From contig JAFFJZ010000012.1 of NCBI GenBank assembly GCA_018340375.1, forward strand, positions 806,001 to 870,000: 64,000 nt of DNA, in the 5' to 3' direction. The DNA is from Gonatopus flavifemur (taxonomy: Eukaryota > Arthropoda > Insecta > Hymenoptera > Dryinidae). Below the pieces are notes generated by a model, which had not been told where the DNA came from, ran no database searches, and saw only the letters and a list, made by a program, of their open reading frames with translations. Of the stretch, positions 44,901 through 56,900 are shown piece by piece; the first letter of the stretch is position 1; each line of letters begins with the position of its first letter. The translations under genes and the position numbers were made by a program.

Positions 44901-47900
44901 ATTACAATCATAAAAAGTCATGCACTGAGATGCATTGTTAATTGAATCTTACAAGGAGATGTCGCAAGAGCCCGGAGCTACTTTTCAATGAAAGTCATGT
45001 GTACGTGTACCATAGATATTCGTGATGAAAATCATCCTTACTTCAATCCTAACACGGCTTAGTATCTGAAGTTCGAGTTTGAAACATGAACACAACTTGA
45101 TATATGCAAAGAAGGTCCCCCTATCCAAGTGATCGGCAATGGCTTGAGTGATAAAGCCTCCGCCTCCAGTTCCGAAGACCTGTGTTCAAGTCTGCTGGTG
45201 GTGATTTTTTTTTTCAATCTGACCATGATTTTATCATCAGGACAAAATATTTTCAGTCTGCAGACGATATAATTTGGTTTCCCAAGCAAAATGTATTCAC
45301 CTAGAAACCAAAGGTGTGCAACAAAAAAATAATATGGTTTTTAACAAAACGTTTGGTTGATCACATTTCAACAAAATTCTTTTGTTGAAACAACCAAAGG
45401 TTTGTTGTTTTAACAAAACATTTTTTTCGGTGTAAGAATTCTAACAAGCGGACATTAAAGAGTTCTTCAAGTCATCTCAAAGTGCTCTTTCAATACTCTT
45501 ATAGAACACCCAAGGGATTTATTATAGAGCTGTCAAATAATTCTTTCAGAATTCAAAGAACTCTTTGAGAACTCGTCAAGAGTTCGGAAAAATAATTCTT
45601 CCAGAATTCAGTTCAAGAACTCTTTGGAACGGCTCACGAATTATTGTGTTATCTGGGTCGGTTAAAAGCTGTCAAAGAAATCTTGTAATTTTTTCAATAT
45701 TTGTGAACAAAATTTCTATTTCATTTATTAAAATTACATATTTCATCCGAGCAACGATGTCTGAATAATGATATTCAATGTGAAAACTGAAAGTTGTTTC
45801 GATTAAACATGGTTTCTAAAAAATTCATACCTTTTATGATAAATGAAATGACTGATTCCATCATTATTCTATGCCTCATAATTCAATATTCAATCGAAAT
45901 TCAATCCATGCTGAGAACTTTAATGAAAAATAATGATAATTCAAGATTTGAAAGTTGGTGGTTTTCTGGGCGATTGTCTTCAAACAGTATGGCGACTTTT
46001 GGCGACTTTATGGACAGTAGGTGGCTACACCATTCAAAAACGATCTGGTCACCCTGAACGGGTATATGACAACACACGAAAATTGAATCGCAAGTGCTTT
46101 CAAGGTGTTTTTTTTCTATTCAAAGTACATAATTTCGATAATCAACCGATATTTGCCTTCATTTGTCATAACAACATAAACAAGTATTTATTTATATCAA
46201 AGACAATTCAATGGGTCGTAGTTTATGTATTTAGCATCTATGATTGATTTTTTGATTTGATGAGGAGGTTACATGGGTTTCCGAGGCAAAAAACCAACGC
46301 TCATTTTCTCGATTTTTTTGCATATAAGGAATGTAAGTTGCTCCTTGAATTTTTGAGTACATACACAGTAACCTTTGAACTATATTTTGCCAAATTTGGA
46401 CGATAAAATTGTAAGAATTGAGCCAGTTATAAGCATTTTTCGGAGACATTTCGAAAAAAACGGTGGTCAAGATATCTCGAGAACTAATTGAACAATCTTG
46501 ATGAAATTTTACACGGGTCTTCGAGATACAATTCTCAAGGACTTGGACGAAGGATTTCTTTTTTTTCAATTACAAATACTTTTTCTCTTGAAAATGTAGT
46601 GCAAATTTCACCGTGATTTTCATTTTTTTTTTGTGAAAACGTCTCGCAAGAATCCAATTTTCACTTGTTCTTTTTGTTCCTTCGTTCAAATTCTAGTTTA
46701 TGATCTTAACTAGAACACGGATTTTGATTTTCTTATGTGACAGTCTTCACTGCATACGTCTTCGTTTCAGGAATCCGGAGGAGAGATCTAAAAGAAATCT
46801 GAAGACAGCTTTCAGACTATTGAAATTGAGACATCTTATTAAAGACAGCCAAAACTGCTAGATAATATATTGTATATTGCAGTACGAATCTTTTAGACAA
46901 AGCAGAATTTTTTCTGTAAGGGTAACTGAAGTCAACACCAAATTAAGCATTTGACAAGATAATCAAAGGAAGAAGCTTTTCATTTTCTTCAGTATATACC
47001 CGTGCAGTACCTTTCGCGGATTTTCAATCACCCTAACCTGCTAAAAATTCCGAATAAAGAACCATTCAAAACGATAAATTTTCTCTATAGTTTTCAATAA
47101 GGTTTTTGAATACGGAATTTACTATGTTGTAATCTTCTTAAACGATAGAACTTTAATCGCTCCTTATCGTGTCGTATAAAATGTAACAGGATGTATGTGG
47201 TTTTATCAGCAAATACGTACAAAAAAAGTACTGCTTATTTGAAAAATAATACTCATTTATTCTAAAATAAGTAGTACTTTTTCTGTACAAATTTTACGAT
47301 AACACCACTTACGTTTTATGATAAATTCTATAGAATACGATGAGGAAAGATAGAGTTCTATCATTCAAGAACGATAAAAAATTGTAAATTCCGTATTCAA
47401 AAACCTAATTGAAAACGATAGAGAAAGTTTATCGTTTTGAATCTTTCTGTATTGGGAATTTTTAGCAGAATGTATTCAGAAAATAGTTTTAATTTATATC
47501 ATTCATGGGAGCATTGATTGCCAAATTCTCGATGCATTGTCCCTTACAGAAGAATGTAAAGTTTACATTCTGACGAAGCAAAGAGTACATTTTCCCTGCT
47601 ACTTGCATTGAATAAAGTAATGTCTGCGAAAAATGTAAACTTTCTTGGATCTACGTTGAATTTCTTATGTTCCATACTGAGAATGTAATATTTATTGTGG
47701 CTGCATTCGATTTCCTGCGTTGTCTCTCGAAGATGTGATGTTTACGGTGTGGTCTTTGAATTTTCTTCGGAATATGAAATTTACAATTTTTCTCGCATCA
47801 CGCCGAAAATTCCCTTAGAAAATGTAAAACTTGTGCACTTTCATATGAATTCCTCTCTTTTTTTTTTCTCAGTGTAGCTATGGGAGCTAAGAAAAATGGC

Positions 47901-50900
47901 TGCTCATCTCACAGCTAATTGCTTTTTCCCGTGGGGATCCTGCTTCAGGAGGCCTAGAAAGAGTGCTCTTTTAAGAATTTTATTAGGTACAAAAAAAATA
48001 ATTGAATAAAACGAACTTTTTGTGAGGTATTTTCGTGTACGTTTCAAGTTGATAAACAATTTGTTCATGTGTTTCTTCGGTGGGGAAGATACCTACAGGT
48101 CATATCTCTTATTTAAAACATAAAAATCAGAAGAGATCTTAATTTTCATACATTATTCTTTTATGTGAACCAAGAAAACCCCGAAGCAATCGTGAAATGT
48201 AAAATTTACTCGGGACTTGAAAAAAAAATAAACAGTCCTTTTTGCAGAAAGAATGATCACCATAACTATGACTTGCTATAAAAGTCGCTTAGAAAATGAT
48301 TTTTCATAAATCTATGTGGTTCAAATAGAAGAGAATACACAAAACTGAAGAAAATAAGAGGCTTTGTTTCGTTTCCATTGGACGCCTAGTGTTTTTACAA
48401 TCGCGTCCATTAGTTTATAACGATTGTAAAAATTGAAACTGGGGGAAACCACTATGGGATTATAACTAGAGCGTGGTATAAGTTTTATTGCAATCGGATA
48501 ATAGGGAGCGGAGATACGCGCATTCGCAAAAATGATCAATTTTTGTCATATTTGCTCTTCTCGATCAAGTTCTTGTGCGAGAAACAATCGAGCTGAAACA
48601 AATATGTGACCATCATCAATCTTGAGGTCTATTAAGCTATCTGACCATTTCCATCTAACTGCAATCGGACCAATTGCATCTTTTTTTGCTATTTTTTTGC
48701 AATATTTTGCCGTAAGGATCAATTTTTTTGCTGCAGCCGTTACCAAGATACAGTGAGTTAGATAGGTTAAGTATTAAGCTATCTGGAAATCGGAAAAATT
48801 GCATGAAGGGGGCGTTGTAGAGAAAAGAGGATGACATGGGATTTTTTTGCTTTTTTTTTGCTGTCAGATAGGATATATCATTTTTATTTAAATTTGAAAA
48901 AGAAAAAAATTTTTTTTTTCCCGGAATTTTTTTTGTGACTTTCCTCTTTATATGACGAGGTGTTGGGAGCGGTGTGGGCTGATAATTAGAGTACATGAAA
49001 TGAGTGGACCATTGGGAATTTGCCAGGAAAACGATTTTTTGCTACAGACGTTATCAAAGTGCGGTGAGTTGGAGGAGGTGGGTATTGAGGTCTTTGGAAA
49101 TCAGGTGGGAGGCTGGAAGAGACTGAGTACAGAAAACGTTTTAATGGGATTTTCTTGCTTATTTCCAGCCACCAGATAGCGTGTGCGATTTTGTGTTTAG
49201 ATTAACCATCTAGTTCAGTGTAGAATTCTTTGCTACCATCTAGTTGACTCTCCGATTTTTTTGCTACCATCTAGTTCAGTCTAGAATTTTTTGCTACCCT
49301 CTAGTTGACACTTCGAGTTTTTTGCTACCATCTAGTTCAGTGTAGAATTTTTTGCTACCATCTGGTTGACTCTCCGATTTTTTTTGCTACCATCTAGTTC
49401 AGTCTAGAATTTTTTGCTACCATCTAGTTGACTCTTCGATTTTTTTGCTACCATCTAGTTGACTCTCCAATTTTTTTGCTACCATCTAGTTCAGTCTAGA
49501 ATTTTTTGCTACCATCTAGTTGACTCTTCGATTTTTTTGCTACCATCTAGTTGACCCTCCGATTTTTTTGCTACCATCTAGTTCAGTCTAGAATTTTTCG
49601 CTATCATCTAGTCGACTCTCTGATTTTTTGCTACCATCTAGTTGACTCTTCGATTGTTTTGCTACCATCTAGTTCAGTCTAGAATTCTTTGCTACCATCT
49701 AGTTGACTCTCCGATTTTTTCGCTACCATATAGTTGACTCTTCGATTTTTTTGCTACCATCTAGTAGCAAAAAATTCTAGACTGAACTAGATGGTAGCAA
49801 AACAATCGAAGAGTCAACTAGATGGTAGCAAAAAATTCTAGATTGAACTAGATGGTGAATCTAAACACAAAATCGCACACGCTATCTGGTGGCTGGAAAT
49901 AAGCAAGAAAATCCCATTAAAACGATTTCTGTACTCAGTCTCTTCCAGCCTCCCACCTGATTCCCAAAGACCTCAATACCCACCTCCTCCAACTCACCGC
50001 ACTTTGATAACGTCTGTAGCAAAAAATCGTTTTCCTGGCAAATTCCCAATGGTCCACTCATTTCATGTACTCTAATTATCAGCCCACACCGCTCCCAACA
50101 CCTCGTCATATAAAGAGGAAAATCACAAAAAAATCCCGGAAAAAAAAAATTTTTTTTTGAAAAATTTGTTTTTTTTTCAAATTTAAAAAAAAAATGATAT
50201 ATCCTATCTGACAGCAAAAAAAAGCAAAAAAATCCCATGTCATCCTCTTTTCTCTACAACGCCCCCTTCATGCAATTTTTCCGATTTCCAGATAGCTTAA
50301 TACTTAACCTATCTAACTCACTGTATCTTGGTAACGGCTGCAGCGAAACAATTGATCCTCACGGCAAAATATTGCAAAAAAATAGCAAAAAAGATGCAAT
50401 TGGTCCGATTGCAGTTAGATGGAAATGGTCAGATAGCTTAATAGACCTTCAATCTTGCCTACAACTGCGATAAGGATTTCATGACGATTGGATGATTCAA
50501 ACGGAAAATGTGCGCGTTCGTGTAAATGTTGACATACAGACGCCAGACTGACGGACATCGGACACGAAACCAAAATTGTTCTCCAAATTTTGGGGAATCA
50601 TTTCCTCTTTTCGAGGAAGCAAATCAATTTCAACACTACTGATTGATGTATAAACATGAATCAATCATGTCTTCACAGTATCCCAGTAGATGAAAATTGA
50701 CGATTGGCACTAGGATGGCGCAACACTGACAAAGATTGGCCGAGCCTTGGTGGTTAGCAAGGTGCAAGCTTAAAATGATAACATCGTTACAGGCTCCATT
50801 GATGTATTCTGCCAATTACAGACCAACATTGGTACGATTATGGCATTTGAATCAGCCATCATTGGCACCCCATGAAAAAATATGACGCTCGATCTAAATC

Positions 50901-53900
50901 CAAGATTGGATCATGCTTGTACTCATTACAAATCAAGACTGATAGACGAATTTTTTTATGGTCTGCCAATGGTCAGATGCTTTATGCATTTAAAGTAGGT
51001 ACTATCATTTATCACACGTAAATGATGATGCAGGGTGGCGACAGAAATCCCCTCAAAAAATTCCCTGAGAATTCCCTGATTTCCCGGTATAATCTTTGTA
51101 AATTTCCCTAAGATTTGCAAATTTATTTATTTTGATGAAAAACAACCTACACAGCACAAAATATTGTATATATCTATAAAATATGTATCCTCTATTATTT
51201 ACATGTATATTATATGTATAAAATATTTGAATATAAAAACATATAGTATAGATATGCATGAGATATATACTGCTGTTTAGAAATCTATGAACCCTTTATA
51301 AAAGATATTGATATCGTGCAATCAGCATGCCATCAAGCACATGCAGAAAATAAAAACATTATCATTCAGTAGATAAATTCTTTTTTATTCAATAACATCT
51401 TTTGCATTCATTCATATTTATTAACATTCATCAATATTTATTTTCAAATATAACAAATCAGATTTGGATCGATTGAATAATTGAGGCGCCATTTATTTGT
51501 GGGAAGAATGATCATTTTTCAGCGGTGAATTGCCTCAACGTATTTTCAACAAAATTTACGCTATTTATTGACATACACAGAGGGAAAAAATCATTGTGGC
51601 AAAAAAATATTGCATCCAATGGTATCTAAGGAATATTTCTTTGAACCAACTAAATATTATTCAAATGAATGAAATGGTTTCTGATCGTATGAAGTAATTT
51701 CTTCAAGTCGAGACCCATTGCATTCATTTGAATAATATTTAATTGGTTCAAAGAAATATTCTTTAGACACCATTGGATGCAATATGTTTCGCCACAATGA
51801 TTTTTCCCTCTGTGTAATCATCAAATTAATCATGTAGCATAGACATATTTAATACTCCTTAAGAGTATCCCATAGACCCTACAGTTACTAGATCTCTCTA
51901 CTCAAAATACTCGAAGATAATTGAATCAAATGGAAAAAATCAACCAGCCAGGCCTTTCAAAGGCCGTATCAAAAGAAGCTCTGTCTTCAGTATTTTGGGT
52001 ACACGGAGAAAATTATGTAGTAAATATTGATATATTTATATTACAGCCGTGGGATATGCCTTTATAGTGGCGGAAAAAACCATGAGTATGCGACCGATTA
52101 CCACAACTCTTATTAAGTTCAACATACGGAGTAATAAGAAAATGCAGACTTATAGTTTCTATCGTCATAATTAGGTATATCCCACGGGTACGATACTTTG
52201 CCTAGTAATCTTTAATATCAAATTTTCTCTGTGTAGAGAGCAGAGCTGCCGGATGGGCAGAATTGTTGAGGAGGATAGTACCCCTGCCATCGTTCATGTG
52301 CATACTCACATCTCCTATACATATACGTAACTCATATATACGAGACGATAGTGGGGGTACACTTCCTCTCAACAATTCTGCCCGTCTGCAGCTCTGGTAG
52401 AGAGATACAGTAACTCTACACTGTTAAAAAAGTTATTGAATTTAATATGAAATTTCTTATAGAATGTCATATTTTCCATATTAAATTTGAGAATTGTTCT
52501 TAAATTTAAGGGGTTATACAGCCAGGAGGCACAAAAAAGCGATTTTTCAAGAATTTGTCCTAAGAAAACAGTTAAGTTAATGAATGTGAAAGTTTGTGCA
52601 CATATTATGATAACTTTTGACTGTATTTTAACATTTTTTATTCGTGAAAATAATCATTTTCAGAGCGATTATAGATGGTCTCCAGGAACGCCTCTCAAAA
52701 AAGGTGCCTTGCGGTGACCACGATATCTCGGGACTGGATCTTTTATGATGAAAAAACCGAACGGATTTCGTTGAAGTAATGTATAATCTAGTGATCGATC
52801 GAAGGAATACGCGAAATAAACTTTTTTGACAAAATGGCGGCTTCTCAAAGAAAAAACATCGATTTTTCACAAAATTTTTGCCTTAAATTGTTCATAAAAA
52901 AAGAAATATTCATCGGTAAGAAAACACCTTCGATTAATCACTGAAAAATATACTTAAAAAGCTTATGTTAAAATTTGTGACTGATCGGTTCAGCCGTTTC
53001 CGGGAAATCTTGGTCACCGACTTTCAAACCACAGTTTTGAGAAAAATGCGTCCAAACCACAAGAAAATAGAAACATTTAATAAACGTTTGTTGAGCATCA
53101 AATAAAACTATGGATATTTGAAGGTTCATGACATGTTCATTCAATGTGAATTGTTAAAACTCAACATAGAATTCAGCTATTCGATTTTTGTTCTCTTAGA
53201 GAAAATTTGAAGCCCGTTCCACGTGGTAGACAATTTTTTACGAATGTGCATGTAACTGCGAAAATATTTGTGGAATTGACGTGGAATTTCTCGTGTGTAT
53301 ACTTGAATATATGTACATTACAAAAGTGAAATGAAAAAAACAATCGATTTTTAAAAAATTCTAACTGTATATAACCCCTTAACATTGGTGAATTTAACGA
53401 ATATGTTATTCAAATTAAAAAAAAATTCTCAACATTGAGAAGAAAATCTTTGAAATTAAAAATTATATCATTGGATTTAATCTTTTATTATGAAATTTAA
53501 TGAACTGTTTATGAAAAAAATTTCATAATATGCTTTATGAAGTTTTTTCATGTCTTTTCCAATAATGTAGGGTCTACGGAATGCCCTTAAGCAGATATTA
53601 AATAATTATCAAACAGAATGTATGATAAAGAAGTCTAAGTATGATATTTGAAACAAAATATCAGAAAATTTTATTCAGTGGGCATTAATTGCAGTTTGGA
53701 ATATTTTTCCCTGAGATTTCTGTATTATTCACAAATTTCCCTGAGAATTCCCTGAGTTTTCCAGAAAAATTTTTTCCCCTGAGAATTCCCTGATTTCCCT
53801 GATTTCCCGGTTCTGTCACCACCCTGTGATGACTGCTAAATTTGAGTCAATAATATAATAGTACTGAGTCAATATTAAGCCAAAATTGATTCAACGTTGC

Positions 53901-56900
53901 GTCAATATCCCGCTAACGTTGAGCCAATGTTGTGACGATGTTCAACTCTATGTTAAACGATTGCAAAAATATAATACAAATTCAGAGTCATATATTTTCG
54001 ACATTGGCTGCTTCCCCTCCACACATGCTAAGACGTACAGCCCGAATCTGAAATATTTTATACAATCAGGACCAGAGAATAGCTGTATACATTGAAACGA
54101 AGAAACTCATTTGATTAATACAAGATCAAGAATCAATACAAGATGTGTTTATAAGTTTGATATAACTGAATGATTACTGGTCACCTTACAAATCAATTAC
54201 ACCAATCATAATTCAAATTCTCATGTCCGCGAGTCCATGGGTCTGCACAGCTGAAATCTCTCCTTCGATGAAAGACCTGTGATGAAGAAAACAATTTCCA
54301 AATCAGAATGTTATATGATGCTTATATATCAACCGCATAGTTTGTTGAGCGCTCGCGAGAAACGAACTGAGCGTTGGAAACAATACTGAAGGGTGGCGCT
54401 TTGACATTGGACGCGGGAATTCTTGTATGGAAACGTATAATTGAAGATCGTGGCTAGACTGAGCCAAGCTTTGACCAGGCTTGGCACTACAGTGGGTACT
54501 CATTTCTTCTAAACGTTGTCAACGTTTGGATTAATATGCAGCCGTGCTATGAAATTGTTCGTATGAAGTTAATTTCTTTTGTCCAAATAATATTGGAACA
54601 ACGATGAACCATGGATTGGCACAATCCTGAGCCAATGATGAGTTGATCAATGGAAATTATGATTCCCAACATTGGTACAACATTGTGCCACTTGTCAGTC
54701 AACGTTGCCTCGATATAGATATGCCAGCCTTGGATGTCAGCATTGCGCCTATCTATTTTTCTTCGTCAGTATTGGCGCAAACAAGAAATTTTCACGTGGG
54801 ATTGTATGTTGTGAAGACAGTAATGATTCATGTCTACGCAGTAACAAGTGGTGTTAGACTTCTTTCGTTTTCATAATACGAGCCAGTCATGTCTGATAAA
54901 ATACCCACTGATGTTTCATTTTCTCCGTGTAGCTTCACTCTCATCATTTTTCCGTTATTCCGTCGGCTAGCATTCCCTCCCCGACATTCTACCTGCATTC
55001 CGGCAATGGCTGAGTCGTTAGGAAATAAAAGTAATCAGGCGATTTGTAATGTTTTTTTTTCTCTTTTTGCAAAGAACTTCTGAACACCGTGGATGATGAT
55101 TCATTTTCCAGCAAACCACTTAATTCGGGAGGTGAGTGACTAAGACTACTCTTCCATAAAGCTAAATTTTACTAATAGTTGCAATGATCTTGTCATCGAG
55201 CGACGCGAGTGCCGGGATCCGTTAGACCAGAATACAATTAAAACTGAATGATTCAAAGACATTTTTCAAATTTTTTTTTCGCTCACTCGTTTTTTTCTCC
55301 AAAGGTATTTTTCCCCCGATCATTGAAGATTACGGGGCGACAGATTCTTGGAGTGAACTTTCTCCAAGCTTAAGAGACGCTTGGAAAGAGAATCTATCGT
55401 ACGATCTCTGCCAAATCTGTTGATTTCTAGATAACGAAGGTGTAGTTTGTAACTTTTGTTAGCTCTATCGCGTTCTTCAGCACTTATAAACAAAATCACG
55501 GGAACCAAAAGAGTGTCTATAATAATACAGATCTTTTTCTTGAAATTCAGACGCGGAGTGCGACGACTCCGTACCTCCGTGGCCGTATGAACATCTAGTG
55601 AAATTAGCTAAACAACAATACGACGTATGTATGAACGTTAAAAGTGAGTACGATCGCTACAACCAGGATGTTATCCGGGTACGTTTTACGAATGTCAAAA
55701 AAATTTCTTTCATTCGATGGATTTTGAATATATTGGAAAGACTTACGCGTTTATCGGAAGACACTCGCAAAAACGATATACTCGCATAAATATTTTCTAT
55801 TGAATTCAAGTTGAGAAAAAAATGAAACCATCACCGAAATTATTCCCAACAGATAAAACTGATCTACGCAGACAGTATATTAATCGAATATATCCCCTGA
55901 TATGCACACATAATGTAAAATGGCCACTGATAATGACTTCCGAAGAACTAGAGGAATTTGGCGAGGAAATGGGAGAAGAATCGATTTTTCAAGTTGCCGC
56001 GGAGATCGTTGCCATGATTGCAGTTCATTTTGATTTAAGCACATTGTTCTACATCGATATAGGATTCGACTGGCGTCCCGTAATACGAGTAAATAATTAG
56101 TTTTCTCCATTCGTATGATGTTTCGTAGGACATTCACCCTTCCCTGCACGAAGAAAAATAATACAATAAAAATTACAACATTTTCTAATAAATTAATAGT
56201 ATTATGTCTCATCAGGCAATTGTGACGACGTTTGACAAAATAGTACTAATTCCATACATTATTTTTCTTCGTGTGGTAGAAGGAGACAATAGAAATCATT
56301 TGTTTCTATTGATCTCATGAAGGGTTTGATGGGTTCAATCGACGCAAACTGTCTAGAAAGAAACACAATATCAAGCTTGGAATATTATTTCAAGATACGA
56401 CAAGCGGACGAACAATGGAAGGATACACACAGAATGCCTCCGAAGCAACAATTTTTGGATTCTCGACTTTACGTACTTGACGAAATCCTCAAAGCAGCGG
56501 GAAGGCCCGCGTTGCCCGATCTTGAGGAACGTCTTTCCAAAATTTATGAATTTCGCAGAAAATTGTTAGAAGTGAGGATAACATAATTGTTGTTCTTTCT
56601 TTAAGAACGAACGGACAAAAGAGATTACTCGTTCTACAGTACAAAAATTCTATAATTTCAGATCAACGTTAAACCAGGAAAATTCGAAAGAACGCAGTTT
56701 CGAGGTGGAGAAGATAACATTCTGAAATCCACGTCAGGAGTTTTATACTATAAATGGGTACACAAATATGTATAATGAATGGAGAATAGAGAGAAGTATC
56801 GTCCGGTTCGGATCTCTACACCGGGAATGTTTTTTTTGCCGATTCGTAGCATATTTTCAATATTTTTTTGATATAAGTACATGAGATTCGATAAGATTTC

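Larger units (their letters stand above)
44484..45432. repeat. foldback, TTTGTTG word family, interrupted copy
   Basis: The right end CAAAACATTTTTTTCGGTG and words such as ACAAAATAATTTTGTCAC, TTCAACAAAATTCTTTTGTT match the element at 4354-4562. The left end (CACACCCTTTGAAAAAAAAC) is diverged. The elements at 44609-44832 and the tRNA-like segment near 45120 are nested in it. Confidence 0.65.
42982..46056. mobile_element. hAT-type non-autonomous element 2
   Basis: The terminal repeats are CAGGGTGACCAGAT (42982) and ATCTGGTCACCCTG (ending 46056). The 8-bp AACGGGTA flanks both ends (42974-42981 and 46057-46064). CAGGGTG is a common hAT end. Six copies of TGGCGA lie within about 110 bp of the left end and three GGCGA copies near the right end, in the same orientation. 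No transposase was recognised. Confidence 0.93.
42455..47874. repeat. foldback, CACTGAGAAAAAAA ends, AAATGTAAA words, interrupted
   Basis: The ends CACTGAGAAAAAAAAA and TTTTTTTTTCTCAGTG are flanked by TA on both sides. Words such as GAAAATGTAAATATTG, AAGTTTACATTTTTTC and ATTACATTTTTCTTT occupy 42470-42930 and about 47540-47860. Everything between is later insertion. Confidence 0.8.
42308..47933. repeat. outermost foldback of a five-level nest (TTAGCT words)
   Basis: The left end CACGGAAAGACATTTTCAGC (42308) pairs with the right end GCTAATTGCTTTTTCCCGTG (ending 47933). The interior words TTAAATTTTAGCTATTAG and TTAGCTAACATTTAGCTG place it near the 44609 family. The next element starts at 42455. 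Confidence 0.7.
51031..53826. mobile_element. hAT-type non-autonomous element 3
   Basis: Terminal repeats are CAGGGTGGCGACAGAA (51031) and TTCTGTCACCACCCTG (ending 53826). Flanking octamers are TGATGATG and TGATGACT, six of eight identical, consistent with an aged 8-bp duplication. GAATTCCCTGATTTCC words are repeated twice near the left end and about six times near the right end, in one orientation. Several younger elements are nested inside; no transposase was recognised. Confidence 0.85.
41956..55550 (+). other. 13.6-kb intron of the neprilysin-like gene, filled with nested repeats
   Basis: It runs from the exon 1 donor to the acceptor TTGAAATTCAG at 55550. Nested foldbacks, two hAT-type elements, a piggyBac-like MITE, a 1.8-kb palindrome and a minisatellite (listed separately) account for most of it. 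No further exon was recognised inside; the phase of exon 1 joins directly to exon 2. Confidence 0.75.

Noticed and set aside
49205..49857. Possible CRISPR-like array
   Set aside because: The 30-31-bp units abut directly with no spacers, vary between units and sit in the loop of a eukaryotic palindrome; it is a minisatellite.
48952..50238. Two matching open frames (MTRCWERCGLIIRVHEMSG) on opposite strands
   Set aside because: They are the same sequence seen in the two arms of the palindrome; no splice sites, promoter or family resemblance support a gene.
54303..55083. Open frames duplicated at 57622-58471
   Set aside because: They lie in the ATTGGC-word repeat within the tandem duplication; conservation between copies reflects recent duplication, not coding constraint.
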